Shown here in pieces: positions 9,756 to 18,782 of a DNA stretch of 64,000 nt. The stretch is from positions 69,941 to 133,940 of the forward strand of contig DASQFI010000046.1 of assembly GCA_035633215.1 (NCBI GenBank). Reading direction: 5' to 3'. The notes below the pieces were generated by a model. It did no database searches. It was given only the letters and a program-made list of their open reading frames with translations, and was not told the origin of the DNA. Within the stretch, counting starts at the first letter, position 1; every line of letters begins with the position of its first letter. This stretch comes from DASQFI01 sp035633215. Lineage in GTDB: Bacteria > Acidobacteriota > Vicinamibacteria > Vicinamibacterales > SCN-69-37. Both the position numbers and the translations under genes were made by a program.

Positions 9756-11281
9756 TCGCGCGGGACACCAACGGCCCTCTGGGCCTGACCCCACGCCAGA
9801 TTGCCGTACGACTTTTTCTGACCTGCTGGATCGTGTACGCGCTTCACTTTGCGACAAACATCGTCCGCGAGATCTATCCGGCGCTCGCGATCGGCGACCA
9901 TTTCTCGTTTCGCGTCGATGAGTATGCTCACCTCCATCCGGACCTGTTCGAGACGGAGGGACGCGGCTGGCACATCAATAACAATCCGGGCGTGTCGATG
10001 CTGGCGGCGATCCCGTACACGCTCGCCCGGCCGGTGATCGATCCCATCGTGCGGCGCGCCCAGCGCATGCGGGGCTCCGGCGCGCCGCCTCCCGCCTATG
10101 CCTCGCCCTGGCCGATGGCGCGCGATTTCTATGCGGAGACCTGGCGCCGGGGACTCGACCTCAAGCTGGGGCTCGCCGCTTTCGTCATGCAGGCGTTCTG
10201 CATGGCACCTAGCTCGGCCCTTGGCGTGGTGGTGATGTTCTTCGTGCTGCGGCGGCTGTTCGGTTCGGACCACCACGCGCTGTGGCTGGCAGCGCTCTAC
10301 GCGTTCGGCACGCCGGTGTTCTTTCGGACGGGCTATCTGAACCAGAACATGATGCTTGGTCACATCGCGTTCCTGGGCTTCGTCGCATTGTGGAATCCGA
10401 CCCAGAGTCCGACGTGGTCCACCCGCACGCGCTCCCTGCTGGGTGGGCTCGCCGGCGGCGCCGCGGTGTTGTTCGATTACAGCGGCACGGTCCTCCTGCT
10501 GGGGCTGTTCCTGTACGCGGTGCTCACGCGGCTGCGAGGCGGATCCGCGCGCGATGCCGCGGTCCACACGGGCTGGTTCGTGGTCGGTACGCTCGCGCCC
10601 ATCGGCCTTCTGATGTTCTACCAGTGGCAATCATTTGGACACCCCCTCTATCCCGGGCAGCACTGGATGCCACCGGTGGCCTGGATTGACCATGGCTATC
10701 GGGGAATGAGCCCGCCGCAACCGGACCTGCTCATCGCACTTGCGTTCGATCGCCGGTACGGTCTCTTCGTCTCGTGTCCGCTGTTCTTGCTGGCGCTCGC
10801 GGCACCGTTCGTGAACCGTGGGGCCTCGCGCCGGCTGCCCGGCTTCGAGCTTGCGGCGCTACTCGGCTGCGTTGGGCTCCTCTGGCTGTTCTGCGGCGGC
10901 GTGAACTACGCGCGACTGCAATTCAATACGGGCATCAAGCATCTGGCGCCCATCTTTCCATTTCTATTCGTTCCGGTGGCGATCGTGCTGACGCGCCTGC
11001 CTCGTTCCGGCCGGTACTTCGTCGCCGTCCTGGCCGTCGCGCAGGCCTGGTGCCTGGCCATGTACCGCGATGTCGAGATCGGGCCCCTGGGAGTGCTGGA
11101 CTCGGTCGCGCAGGTGTTTCTCGGCGGCTTTCAATTGCCGGCGCTCACGACCCTCTCGCGAATGGGTGGCGGCGTGTCCGCGTACTTTCCCAACGGCGTC
11201 TCGCCGTTGCCGCTGTTCGTGCTTGTCGCGGCGGGGCTCTATGGCATCTGGATGGCGCCGCGGCCTGGAACACCCGAGTAG
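9752..11281 (+). CDS. GT-C-like polytopic membrane protein
   Basis: 509 residues with about eleven helices. After the first helix a long periplasmic loop contains RVDEYAHLHPDLFETEGRG and NNNPGVSM, a loop architecture shared with bacterial GT-C transferases of the GT39/GT87 type, with an Asp-Glu pair close to helix 1. It starts with a 4-base ATGA overlap and is followed by the SDR gene after 27 bases. The sugar and acceptor are unknown. Confidence 0.68.
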   Translation: MIARDTNGPLGLTPRQIAVRLFLTCWIVYALHFATNIVREIYPALAIGDHFSFRVDEYAHLHPDLFETEGRGWHINNNPGVSMLAAIPYTLARPVIDPIVRRAQRMRGSGAPPPAYASPWPMARDFYAETWRRGLDLKLGLAAFVMQAFCMAPSSALGVVVMFFVLRRLFGSDHHALWLAALYAFGTPVFFRTGYLNQNMMLGHIAFLGFVALWNPTQSPTWSTRTRSLLGGLAGGAAVLFDYSGTVLLLGLFLYAVLTRLRGGSARDAAVHTGWFVVGTLAPIGLLMFYQWQSFGHPLYPGQHWMPPVAWIDHGYRGMSPPQPDLLIALAFDRRYGLFVSCPLFLLALAAPFVNRGASRRLPGFELAALLGCVGLLWLFCGGVNYARLQFNTGIKHLAPIFPFLFVPVAIVLTRLPRSGRYFVAVLAVAQAWCLAMYRDVEIGPLGVLDSVAQVFLGGFQLPALTTLSRMGGGVSAYFPNGVSPLPLFVLVAAGLYGIWMAPRPGTPE

Positions 11282-11308
11282 CGGTCGACCCGACAACCCA
11301 AACACGCG

Positions 11309-12226
11309 ATGCGTTCACTGTTCATCACAGGCGGCACCGGTTTCATGGGGCGGCGGGTCCTGCGTCAGCTCGTCCCCGCGGACTTCCGCGGCGTCGTGTG
11401 CCTTCGTCGACGGGGAGATTCCGACCCGCCCGCGGCGGGACCGATCGTTTCTGGCGTGAGCTACGTCCAGGGTGACCTGAGGAATCCCGAGACCTATCGC
11501 CGGCACCTCGCTGGCTGCGACACGGTGCTGCACCTGGCGGCCGCGACCGGGCCGGCGCCGCGCGAAGAGTCGATGGCCGTGAACGCGGACGGCACGCGCG
11601 CGCTGGTCCGTGAATCCGAGAAGGCCGGCGTGCGGGACTTCCTGCTTGTCAGCACCATTGCCGTGAAGTATCCGAACCCGGATCGGTACCCGTACGCTGG
11701 TTCCAAACGTCTCGCCGAAGCGGCGGTGCGTGAAAGCGGACTCCGTTACGCGATCGTCCGGCCGACGATCGTGATCGGCGACGACGCGCCGATCTGGCGC
11801 ACGCTGGCCGGACTCGCGCGCCGCCGCGTTATCCTCATGCCAGGCACGGGACGGGTCCGGGTTCAGCCGATTCACGTCGATGACGTCGCGGCGCAGGTAC
11901 TGACCCTCGTCAAGCAGGATCTTTTTGGCAACCAGATCTTTGAGCTCGGCGGGCACGAGTCGGTGACGTTCGAGGAGTTTCTCAGGAGGGTGCACTGGCT
12001 CGGCTCCGGCCGGGAGCCGACCGTTATCCACCTGCCGCTTGGGCCCATTCTGGCCACGCTGACGCTGCTCGAGCCGGTGCTGGACGCCGTGCTGCCGGTG
12101 AAGGCCGGCCAGTTCTACGCGTTCCGGTATGACTCGACAGTCGATCCCGGCGCCAGGCTTCCCACCGGGTCAGCGTCAAGTCTGGGCCTCGACGACATGA
12201 TTCGGAGGTGCCTGGCCAATGGCTGA
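11309..12226 (+). CDS. NAD(P)-dependent sugar epimerase/dehydratase (extended SDR)
   Basis: 305 residues, the usual length of extended short-chain dehydrogenases. The N-terminal GGTGFMG (about 7-13) is the Rossmann dinucleotide motif. DTVLHLAAATG marks strand 4, VSTIAVKY carries the catalytic Ser region, and YAGSK gives the active-site Tyr-x3-Lys. These enzymes act on nucleotide sugars or related substrates. It overlaps the next gene by 8 bases and is two genes before a GMC oxidoreductase, so the redox enzymes may modify the same moiety. Confidence 0.85.
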   Translation: MRSLFITGGTGFMGRRVLRQLVPADFRGVVCLRRRGDSDPPAAGPIVSGVSYVQGDLRNPETYRRHLAGCDTVLHLAAATGPAPREESMAVNADGTRALVRESEKAGVRDFLLVSTIAVKYPNPDRYPYAGSKRLAEAAVRESGLRYAIVRPTIVIGDDAPIWRTLAGLARRRVILMPGTGRVRVQPIHVDDVAAQVLTLVKQDLFGNQIFELGGHESVTFEEFLRRVHWLGSGREPTVIHLPLGPILATLTLLEPVLDAVLPVKAGQFYAFRYDSTVDPGARLPTGSASSLGLDDMIRRCLANG

Positions 12227-12689
12227 TCTGGCGGCCAACGCCGAGCTGAACCTCGAGTGCGTCCGGTTTGCGCGCTACCTGACCCAGCAGGCCGTTTCGA
12301 CGTACGTCCTGGGCAAATATCGCGACGCGCACGCGCGGCGGCCGCACCTCAGCACCGGCACGGCGCGGCGGTTCGATCGCCTGCTCGTCGTAGTCGCCCG
12401 AACGGGCGGGCTCGGGGCGTGGCTGGTGGATGCGTACACGGCGGTGTTCTTCAAGCGGGCCGTGGTCCGCCAGAAGTGGGTGCTCCTCGTCGCGATTCTC
12501 GAAAGCACCGCGCCGACGGCCGCGATCTTCGACGTCCCGGACACCGAGAACCGCGTGGCGCTGTTCGTGCGCCTCGCGGGACGCGGCATGGCCTTCGCGC
12601 TCGGTCTCGGCCTCTCGACCGTGATGTTCCTGCCTCTTCAACTTCTTCTCGCCGCGACGTCCCGCGGCAGCACCGGGCGCCGCGCATGA
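12219..12689 (+). CDS. Conserved-looking hypothetical protein
   Basis: 156 residues that I do not recognise. The middle is amphipathic and basic (RRFDRLLVVVARTGGLG). Residues ~125-145 form one likely membrane helix (MAFALGLGLSTVMFLPLQLLL) close to the C-terminus. It overlaps the SDR gene upstream by 8 bases and the GMC oxidoreductase downstream by 4 bases. It may therefore be a partner or membrane anchor of the oxidoreductase, which itself lacks an export signal. That role is inference from position only. Confidence 0.7.
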   Translation: MADLAANAELNLECVRFARYLTQQAVSTYVLGKYRDAHARRPHLSTGTARRFDRLLVVVARTGGLGAWLVDAYTAVFFKRAVVRQKWVLLVAILESTAPTAAIFDVPDTENRVALFVRLAGRGMAFALGLGLSTVMFLPLQLLLAATSRGSTGRRA

Positions 12690-14293
12690 GCCGGATTGTC
12701 GTCGTCGGATCCGGCGCGAGCGGGGTGCACTTTGCGCTTTCGGTCCTGTCCAAGGGACACGACGTCGTCATGCTCGACGTCGGACGGGTGAAGCCACCGG
12801 TGGTGAATCCAGAGGACTCGTTTCTCGACCTGAAGCAGCGGCTCGACGACCCGGTCCGGTACTTTCTGGGCGCCGACTACGAAGCCGTGGTGTACCCGGG
12901 CTCGACGGGGGAGTACTACGGCTTCCCACCAAACAAGAGCTACGTGTTCTCGAGACCGCCCGCGTTCGTCACCCGGGTCTCGGGATTCGCGCCCCTCGCT
13001 TCATTCGCGCAGGGCGGGCTGGCCGAGGCGTGGACCGGCGGCGCGTATCCGCTCGACGACACCGATCTCGCCGAGTTCCCGTTCGGCTTTCGCGATCTCG
13101 AGCCGTTCTACGTCGAGGTGGCGGACCGTGTGGGCATCACCGGGGTCGCCGACGATCTCGCCCGGTTCTTCCCCGTCCACGATGGACTCCTGGAGCCGCT
13201 GCGGCTCGACCGCCACTCCGCGCTGCTCCTCGAGCGGTACGCGCGCCAGCGCAGCGCGTTGAACACGGACCTCGGCTGCTACCTCGGGCGATCGCGCGTC
13301 GCGACACTCAGCGCCGACTGGCACGGGCGGAAGGCCTGCGGGTATCTGGGCAGATGCCTCTGGGGCTGTCCCACGGGCTCGCTGTACACGCCGCTTGCGA
13401 CGCTCGACGCGTGCCGGCGGTTTCCGAACTTCACGTACACGTCAAACGTGTACGTCCGCCACCTTCGGGTGGGAACCGGTCGCCACATCGCGACCGCGGT
13501 CGTCGAGTCGAGCGACGGCCGCGAACGCACCGAGATTGCCGGCGATCGCTTCGTGCTGGCGGCGGGGACGCTGTCCTCGTCGAAGATCTACTTGCGCACG
13601 GTCAAAGAGGAGACCGGCGAAACGATTGCGCTGCGCGGCCTCATGGACAACCGGCAGATTCTGGTGCCGTTCCTCAATCTGTCGCTCGTCGGGCGCCGGT
13701 ACGATCCCGACAGCTACCAGTACCATCAGGTCGCGATGGGCATCGACACCCCCGCGCTGCGGGGCTACGTGCACGGCCAGATCACGACGCTGAAGACGGC
13801 GCTTGTCCATCCGATCGTGCAGAACATGCCGATCGACCTCCGGACGGCGCTCACGCTGTTTCGCGCGGTGCGGGCCGGTCTGGGCGTGCTCAACGTGAAT
13901 CTTCGGGATCATCGCCGGCCGGAGAACTACGTCACGCTCGGCGAGGATCAGCCGGACGCGCCGGCGCTGGTCATCCACTACACGCCGCCCGCATCCGAAG
14001 CCGACGTGATGCCGCGCGCGCTCAAGATCGTCAACACGGCGCTCCGACGTCTCGGCTGCGTCGTACCGCCCGGCATGTCGCACATCCGCCCGATGGGCGC
14101 GAGCGTCCACTACGCGGGAACCATCCCGATGACGATGACGAAAGCGGCGCACACGGCAACCCCGGATTGCCAGAGCTCGGAGTATGAAAATCTGCATTTC
14201 GTTGACGGCACGACGTTCCCGTCCTTGCCGGCGAAAAACCTGACCTTTACCCTCATGGCCAACGCGGTTCGCGTCGCGGCAAGGAGTTTTTGA
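12686..14293 (+). CDS. GMC-family FAD-dependent oxidoreductase
   Basis: 535 residues. The N-terminal VVVGSGASGVHFAL is the FAD-binding beta-alpha-beta motif. The C-terminal GMC domain shows the conserved HYAGTIPM stretch and the end block LHFVDGTTFPSLPAKN followed by the NLTFTLMANA helix. GMC enzymes oxidise alcohols, including sugar hydroxyls, with transfer of electrons to oxygen or another acceptor. The ATG at 12686 (ATGA overlap with the upstream stop) puts the FAD motif at residue 4; the frame is open further upstream but that part is non-homologous. Cytoplasmic by sequence. Confidence 0.88.
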   Translation: MSRIVVVGSGASGVHFALSVLSKGHDVVMLDVGRVKPPVVNPEDSFLDLKQRLDDPVRYFLGADYEAVVYPGSTGEYYGFPPNKSYVFSRPPAFVTRVSGFAPLASFAQGGLAEAWTGGAYPLDDTDLAEFPFGFRDLEPFYVEVADRVGITGVADDLARFFPVHDGLLEPLRLDRHSALLLERYARQRSALNTDLGCYLGRSRVATLSADWHGRKACGYLGRCLWGCPTGSLYTPLATLDACRRFPNFTYTSNVYVRHLRVGTGRHIATAVVESSDGRERTEIAGDRFVLAAGTLSSSKIYLRTVKEETGETIALRGLMDNRQILVPFLNLSLVGRRYDPDSYQYHQVAMGIDTPALRGYVHGQITTLKTALVHPIVQNMPIDLRTALTLFRAVRAGLGVLNVNLRDHRRPENYVTLGEDQPDAPALVIHYTPPASEADVMPRALKIVNTALRRLGCVVPPGMSHIRPMGASVHYAGTIPMTMTKAAHTATPDCQSSEYENLHFVDGTTFPSLPAKNLTFTLMANAVRVAARSF

Positions 14294-14296
14294 GCG

Positions 14297-16129
14297 ATGA
14301 CGAGCGACGCGATCCGCCGCGTACCTCGCTTCGACCGCGACCTGCTGACGATGGCCGTCGTGCTCGGCTTCGGCGGCGGGCTCGCCGAAGGCATCAGCCA
14401 GATGGTGCTTCAGAAGCTCAACGTCCTGAACAACGTGTGGTACCCAATCATCTGGATTGCGGCGGTGTGTAACGGCCTCCTCGTCACCGGGGCGGGGCTG
14501 CTGTTGGCCGGGGCGTTGGCCTTCGCGCCGCGCGCGCGAACCGCGGCCGTGTTTCTCGTTCTCCTGCTCGCCTTCGCGCCCGGCATCGCGTGGCTGCTGA
14601 AGGAATGGATCCACCGCTATTCGATTCTCGTCCTGGCCATCGCGAGCGCGGCGGTGTTCACGCAGTGGATCGGACGTCACGACGACCTCGCCCGCCGCGT
14701 CTTTCGCCGGAGTGTGCATGGGACGCTCGCGGTTGTCCTGCTCACGCTCGTCGCGATCGAGGGTGGGGCCCGCGTCACCGAGCGCGTCCGGACCGCGCGC
14801 CTTCCCGTGGCCGACGCCAGCGCCCCAAATGTCCTGCTGATCATCATCGACGCCCTGCGCGCCGATCGTCTCTCGGCGTACGGCCACGGACGGCCGACCA
14901 GTCCGGCGATCGATCGAATGGCGCACGAGGGCGCGCTGTTCGAACAAGGCTTCTCGACGTCCAGCTACACGCTGCCGTCGCACGCCTCGATCCTGACGGG
15001 CCTGTATTCGTACCAGCACGGCGTCGAGTGGGGCTCCTCGCACCATTGGGTCAAACACGCGACGCTGCCGGAGCTGCTGCAGGCGCGCGGCTACCGCACG
15101 GGCGCGTTCTCTGGAAACACGTTCTGGTTTACCCGCGAGCATGGCTTCGGCCAGGGATTCCTCCACTTCGACGACTTCTTCCATTCGTTTGCGGACATGG
15201 CGCTGCGGACAGGCTACGGCAAGCTGGTCGCCCGTCAGGTGCTGTGGCGCGTCGGCTATGAAGACATTCCGGCGCGCAAGCGCGCCACGACGACCAATCA
15301 GCAAGTGCTGCGATGGCTCGCGCACGATCAGAGCCACCCCTTCTTCGTCACCATCAACTACATGGACGTGCACGACCCGTACATCCCGCCGCAGCCGTAC
15401 CGAAACCGCTTCGCCAGCCGGCCCGACCCGGGCGGGCTCCTGAACTGGGAATTGCACGTGCCGGAGACGCTCACGTCGGAGGAATTGCAGAGCGAACTCG
15501 ACGCGTACGACGGATCGATTGCGTACGTGGACGATCAAGTGGACGCGCTGGTCGCCGCCATTCGCCAGCGATATCGGGACCGCGAGCTGCTGGTCGTGAT
15601 CACGTCCGATCACGGTGAGGAGTTCGGGGAGCATGGCGGTTTTCTCCACGGCAGCCACCTGTATCGCGAGGCGATTCGCGTGCCATTGATCGTCTGGCAG
15701 CCTGGCCGCGTCCCCTCCGGTGCGCGCATCTCGCAGCCCGTGACGAACGCGGCCATTCCGGCGACGATCCTCGACCTCATTGGCGCGGCCGGCCCGCCGG
15801 AACTGGCGAGATCGCTTCGGCCGTTATGGACGGACCCGGCGTCGGCGAGCGACTGGCCGTGGCCGCTGATCGAGATGAAGCACAGGCCGTGGGAGTCCAA
15901 TCGGCAGGCGGTTCATTACGGTTCGCTCCGCTCCCTCGTATCGCCCGAGCTGCACTACATCGACCATGACACCCAGGGTCCCCAGCTCTACGACTGGGTC
16001 AACGACCCGCGCGAGACGACGGATCTCATCAAACGACCCGAGATGCAGCCGGCGGTCGAGCGTTTCCGCGAGCGGCTGCCCGGCGGCCAACCTCGAGCCG
16101 ATCGGTCGGCCGCCCTTCCGCGACGATGA
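14297..16129 (+). CDS. Membrane-anchored alkaline-phosphatase-superfamily (sulfatase-fold) enzyme
   Basis: 610 residues. Three or four N-terminal membrane helices (about 15-150) precede a catalytic domain starting at NVLLIIIDALRADRLSAYG, with the metal-binding Asp. SYTLPSHASILTG replaces the sulfatase CxPxR signature: the position of the formylglycine-forming Cys is Thr, and Arg is His. SDHGEEFGEHGG and the following HGSH supply the remaining metal ligands. A Thr nucleophile is typical of phosphodiesterases and phosphoglycol- or phosphoethanolamine-transferases, so a phospho-group transfer or hydrolysis on the polymer is more likely than desulfation. It starts 3 bases after the GMC gene. Confidence 0.82.
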   Translation: MTSDAIRRVPRFDRDLLTMAVVLGFGGGLAEGISQMVLQKLNVLNNVWYPIIWIAAVCNGLLVTGAGLLLAGALAFAPRARTAAVFLVLLLAFAPGIAWLLKEWIHRYSILVLAIASAAVFTQWIGRHDDLARRVFRRSVHGTLAVVLLTLVAIEGGARVTERVRTARLPVADASAPNVLLIIIDALRADRLSAYGHGRPTSPAIDRMAHEGALFEQGFSTSSYTLPSHASILTGLYSYQHGVEWGSSHHWVKHATLPELLQARGYRTGAFSGNTFWFTREHGFGQGFLHFDDFFHSFADMALRTGYGKLVARQVLWRVGYEDIPARKRATTTNQQVLRWLAHDQSHPFFVTINYMDVHDPYIPPQPYRNRFASRPDPGGLLNWELHVPETLTSEELQSELDAYDGSIAYVDDQVDALVAAIRQRYRDRELLVVITSDHGEEFGEHGGFLHGSHLYREAIRVPLIVWQPGRVPSGARISQPVTNAAIPATILDLIGAAGPPELARSLRPLWTDPASASDWPWPLIEMKHRPWESNRQAVHYGSLRSLVSPELHYIDHDTQGPQLYDWVNDPRETTDLIKRPEMQPAVERFRERLPGGQPRADRSAALPRR

Positions 16130-16196
16130 GGTTTGCAGCGTCGTTCGCGGTGCTGTTTACGTTCTGCTGGCGCGTCGGGCGCCCGTGTGTGCGCGA

Positions 16197-17291
16197 TCAG
16201 CGGTCCGCCAGGTCCGGGTAGAACCGGGCAACTGGATAGTCCCTGCTGGAAAGCTCCCTGCGGCAGTACTCGACGATGTGGGTACGGACCGCGGGGCGGA
16301 CGTCGTCCTTGCGCGATTCGCTGCCGCTCGCGAGGAATTCGCCGCCCTCGGCCGAGAACATCGTCGGCGGCGCCATCTCGAAGAACTCCTCATGGTCTTT
16401 CATGTACTGGAAGCTGCACCGCTGGTCGACGCGCTCGCGCTCGCGTGGCGTCAACTCGATGCCGAGAAACCGCTCGATGCGCTCGCGCACGCCCGCGAAG
16501 TCCTTTTTCATCTCCTCGAAGTGAACGAACAGCACGTTCTCGCGGCGCGCGGCCCACTGCCACCAGCCGTCCACGTGGCGGGGCCAGGGCAGCCAGTACA
16601 TCCGGTCGCTGCAGAACCAGTCGGCGAGAGTCGCGACGGGCGGCATGAGCGGGCCCAGCAGCGATCGGTTGTAGTCGACGATGCTCGCAAAGCAGCTGAC
16701 CGGATGGCGCGTGACGTAGATGTACCTGGCGTCGAGACTGTACGGGCAGAGCGCGGTCGGCAGATGGCTCTTGATGATACGCGTCGGACGCTCGCCGACG
16801 AGCGGCGCGTCCTCCATCGAGACGCTGTTGACGGCGTCGATCCACGGACTGATCGCGTACAGGTGACTGCGCCGCGGATCGTCGAACTCGCCCTGGCCGC
16901 GTGTCACGATTTGGTAGACGAGCTGCTGCATCCAGGTCGTGCCGCAGCGCATCTGCGTCACGACGAAGACATCTTCCTTGCGCGGCTGATAGCGCTTCGC
17001 GCGTTCGAACACAGCGGCGCTGCTGACTTTCGTCGGCCCATACACGCCCTCGTACTCGAAGGCCGGCATGATGCCCTGACGATTTGCCGATGCCAGCAGC
17101 CGCACGATCGGTTTGACCGGAAACGAATAGCGCTGAATCTGCTGCTTGAGCCGGCGCCGCTCTGACACCGGCCGGCCGTAGTACGCCATCCCCCCGGTCT
17201 GTTCGGCTTCCCAACGCAGATACCAGGCGAGATAGGCGATCGCGCCGATCGCGAGCCCCGCCACCAGCGCGATCGCGATGATCCAGACCAT
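16197..17291 (-). CDS. Sulfotransferase (PAPS-dependent, membrane-anchored)
   Basis: 364 residues. An N-terminal helix (about 3-24) anchors the protein. VVTQMRCGTTWMQQL (about 110-124) is the 5'-phosphosulfate loop of Sulfotransfer_1 proteins, and YIYVTRHPVSCFAS the 3'-phosphate-binding strand-loop. The C-terminal MKDHEEFFEMAPP and the RxxY-like end match the family. It would move sulfate from PAPS to a sugar hydroxyl or lipid. It is last in a minus-strand run with GT2, small membrane protein and GtrB. A remnant of a second copy of its 3' end lies at 21880-21990. Confidence 0.88.
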   Translation of the reverse strand: MVWIIAIALVAGLAIGAIAYLAWYLRWEAEQTGGMAYYGRPVSERRRLKQQIQRYSFPVKPIVRLLASANRQGIMPAFEYEGVYGPTKVSSAAVFERAKRYQPRKEDVFVVTQMRCGTTWMQQLVYQIVTRGQGEFDDPRRSHLYAISPWIDAVNSVSMEDAPLVGERPTRIIKSHLPTALCPYSLDARYIYVTRHPVSCFASIVDYNRSLLGPLMPPVATLADWFCSDRMYWLPWPRHVDGWWQWAARRENVLFVHFEEMKKDFAGVRERIERFLGIELTPRERERVDQRCSFQYMKDHEEFFEMAPPTMFSAEGGEFLASGSESRKDDVRPAVRTHIVEYCRRELSSRDYPVARFYPDLADR

Positions 17292-17342
17292 AGAATCAGG
17301 GAGCGGTCGAGCCGCGAACGGCGGCGTGCACGGAGATGTTCG

Positions 17343-18428
17343 TCAGGCCGGGGGGATGATGTCCGACGATCGGACTTCCTCGACGACGTACATCGGCCGC
17401 GGCTTGACTTCGTTGAAGATGCGACCGAGGTACTCCCCAAGAATCCCGAGGCAGATGAGCTGCACGCTGCCGAGGAACAGCATGGCGACCATGATCGTCG
17501 CCCAGCCGTCGACCGTGACCCCCATCAGCTTCTGCACGAAGACGCTGATCAGGTACAGCACGGCGAGCAGCGCCGCCGCATAGCCGGTCCAGGTGGCGAT
17601 CTTCAGGGGCGCCGACGAGAAGGACGTGATGCCGTCGAACGCGAACTTGAGCATCTTCCGGTACGGGTATTTCGTCTCGCCCGCGTACCGCTTGTCGCGG
17701 CTGTAGGTCACGCCGGTCTGTTTGAACCCAATCCAGCTGACGAGCCCGCGAACGAACCGGTCCTTCTCACGGAGGCGGCGCAGCTCGTCCGCCGCGCGGC
17801 GGCTCATCAACCGGAAGTCGCCGACGTTGGCCGGAATCTGCACGTTGGTCAGCCGCCGCAGCAGACGGTAGAAGATCGACGCCGTCATGAGCTTCATCGG
17901 CGTCTCGCCGTCGCGCTCCGATCGGACCCCGTAGACGACGTCGAACCCGGCACGCCACTGGTCGATCATCGACCGCACCACCTCGGGCGGATCCTGCAGG
18001 TCGGCATCGATGACGATCACGCAGTCGCCGCTCGCGTGGTCGACGCCGGCGGTGATCGCGATCTGGTGACCGAAGTTCCTGGAGAACTTGACGAGCCGCA
18101 CGCGCGGATCGGCCGCGGCAAACGCCGTCAACACCCGGTACGTGTCGTCGGTGCTGCCGTCGTCCACGAACAGCAGCTCGTAGTCGCAGTCAGTCAGCCC
18201 GCCGAGTGCGGCGGTCGCCCGCTCGTAAAACGTCGCGATTACTTCCGATTCGTTGAAAACCGGCACGACCATCGACACGAGGCTGCGCCGCCCCGCGGGC
18301 ACCTCGCCGGTCTGCGGCCGGTGCGACGCGAGGTCTTCGGAGATCGACCGTGTTGCCACGGTGCTCGTGGCGCCGGTGGGCAGCCGAAGCTGCGGCTCGA
18401 GCAGACCCGCTCTAAGCTCGGTCTTCAA
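17343..18428 (-). CDS. Polyprenyl-phosphate glycosyltransferase (GtrB/DPM1-like GT2)
   Basis: 361 residues. VVPVFNESE and LLFVDDGSTDDT start the GT-A domain; DADLQDPPE carries the metal-binding Asp motif. GDFRLMSRRA and KYPYRKMLKFAFDGI are signatures of the GtrB/DPM1 group, and two C-terminal membrane helices follow (about 265-290 and 300-330). Such enzymes make polyprenyl-phosphate-hexose, the donor for GT-C transferases, several of which are encoded nearby. The TTG start at 18428 overlaps the upstream small gene by 17 bases. The start is uncertain, since the first ~50 residues are outside the family core. Confidence 0.87.
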   Translation of the reverse strand: MKTELRAGLLEPQLRLPTGATSTVATRSISEDLASHRPQTGEVPAGRRSLVSMVVPVFNESEVIATFYERATAALGGLTDCDYELLFVDDGSTDDTYRVLTAFAAADPRVRLVKFSRNFGHQIAITAGVDHASGDCVIVIDADLQDPPEVVRSMIDQWRAGFDVVYGVRSERDGETPMKLMTASIFYRLLRRLTNVQIPANVGDFRLMSRRAADELRRLREKDRFVRGLVSWIGFKQTGVTYSRDKRYAGETKYPYRKMLKFAFDGITSFSSAPLKIATWTGYAAALLAVLYLISVFVQKLMGVTVDGWATIMVAMLFLGSVQLICLGILGEYLGRIFNEVKPRPMYVVEEVRSSDIIPPA

Positions 18429-18672
18429 TGGGAGGCTTTCCCTCTGAGGTCGGCGGCCGACGACGAAATACGCCGAGGCACATCGCGACGAAACCCACGA
18501 TTCGTCGCCAGAACATCAACGCAACCGCGGCGATCGCGCTGAGCACCGAGGCCAGCGGCATGATCTGGTCGGGCCCGATGTACAGGAACACGGCCGGCGC
18601 CCGGGAAACGAGCTTCGCAATCGCCTGAGCCGAGATCAGGCTCTCCGGACCGTGCGGGACGAAAATAGGCAC
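18412..18672 (-). CDS. Small membrane protein, unknown function
   Basis: 86 residues from a GTG at 18672, chosen because GGAG stands 6 bases before it. A longer frame upstream (TTG at 18756) would run through a terminator-like hairpin. One clear helix lies at about 25-55 (FLYIGPDQIMPLASVL, then a second short hydrophobic part), ending in a basic tail (FRRRPP). I do not recognise the family. It sits between a GT2 gene and GtrB, and overlaps GtrB by 17 bases. It might assist GtrB or the sulfotransferase in the membrane, by position only. Confidence 0.7.
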   Translation of the reverse strand: MPIFVPHGPESLISAQAIAKLVSRAPAVFLYIGPDQIMPLASVLSAIAAVALMFWRRIVGFVAMCLGVFRRRPPTSEGKPPIEDRA

Positions 18673-18685
18673 TCGTTGCTCCGAT

Positions 18686-18707
18686 AAAAACGGGGCCGCC
18701 TGGCCCC
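18686..18707 (-). terminator. GC-rich hairpin followed by T-run, upstream of the 86-residue gene
   Basis: On the minus strand GGGGCC, loop aggc, GGCCCC, then g and five T. This has the form of an intrinsic terminator. It lies 14 bases upstream of the GTG of the small membrane gene and within the 172-base gap after the GT2 stop. It could end GT2 transcription or act as an attenuator for the downstream genes. Confidence 0.55.
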
Positions 18708-18723
18708 ATCGCAGGCTTCGATA

Positions 18724-18741
18724 TTGGCAGTTTCGTGCCAA
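18724..18741. promoter_or_regulatory. Perfect inverted repeat TTGGCA-N6-TGCCAA
   Basis: An 18-base palindromic element (6-bp arms, 6-base spacer) lies in the GT2/small-gene gap, just upstream of the terminator-like hairpin on the minus strand. Read on the minus strand it contains TGGCACG, identical to the sigma-54 -24 box, but the GC of a -12 box comes one base too early (11 rather than 12). An operator or hairpin is as likely as a promoter. Confidence 0.35.
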
Positions 18742-18782
18742 GCGCCGTTCGGCCAAACACTAGGAAAGTCCGTGAAATCGGG

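Noticed and set aside
13442..15658. A 738-codon open frame on the minus strand
   Set aside because: Antisense to the GMC oxidoreductase and the sulfatase-fold gene; a shadow caused by codon bias.
18713..18741. A full sigma-54 promoter upstream of the 86-residue gene
   Set aside because: TGGCACG matches the -24 box, but GC follows after 11 rather than 12 bases, and the sequence is better explained as a perfect inverted repeat.
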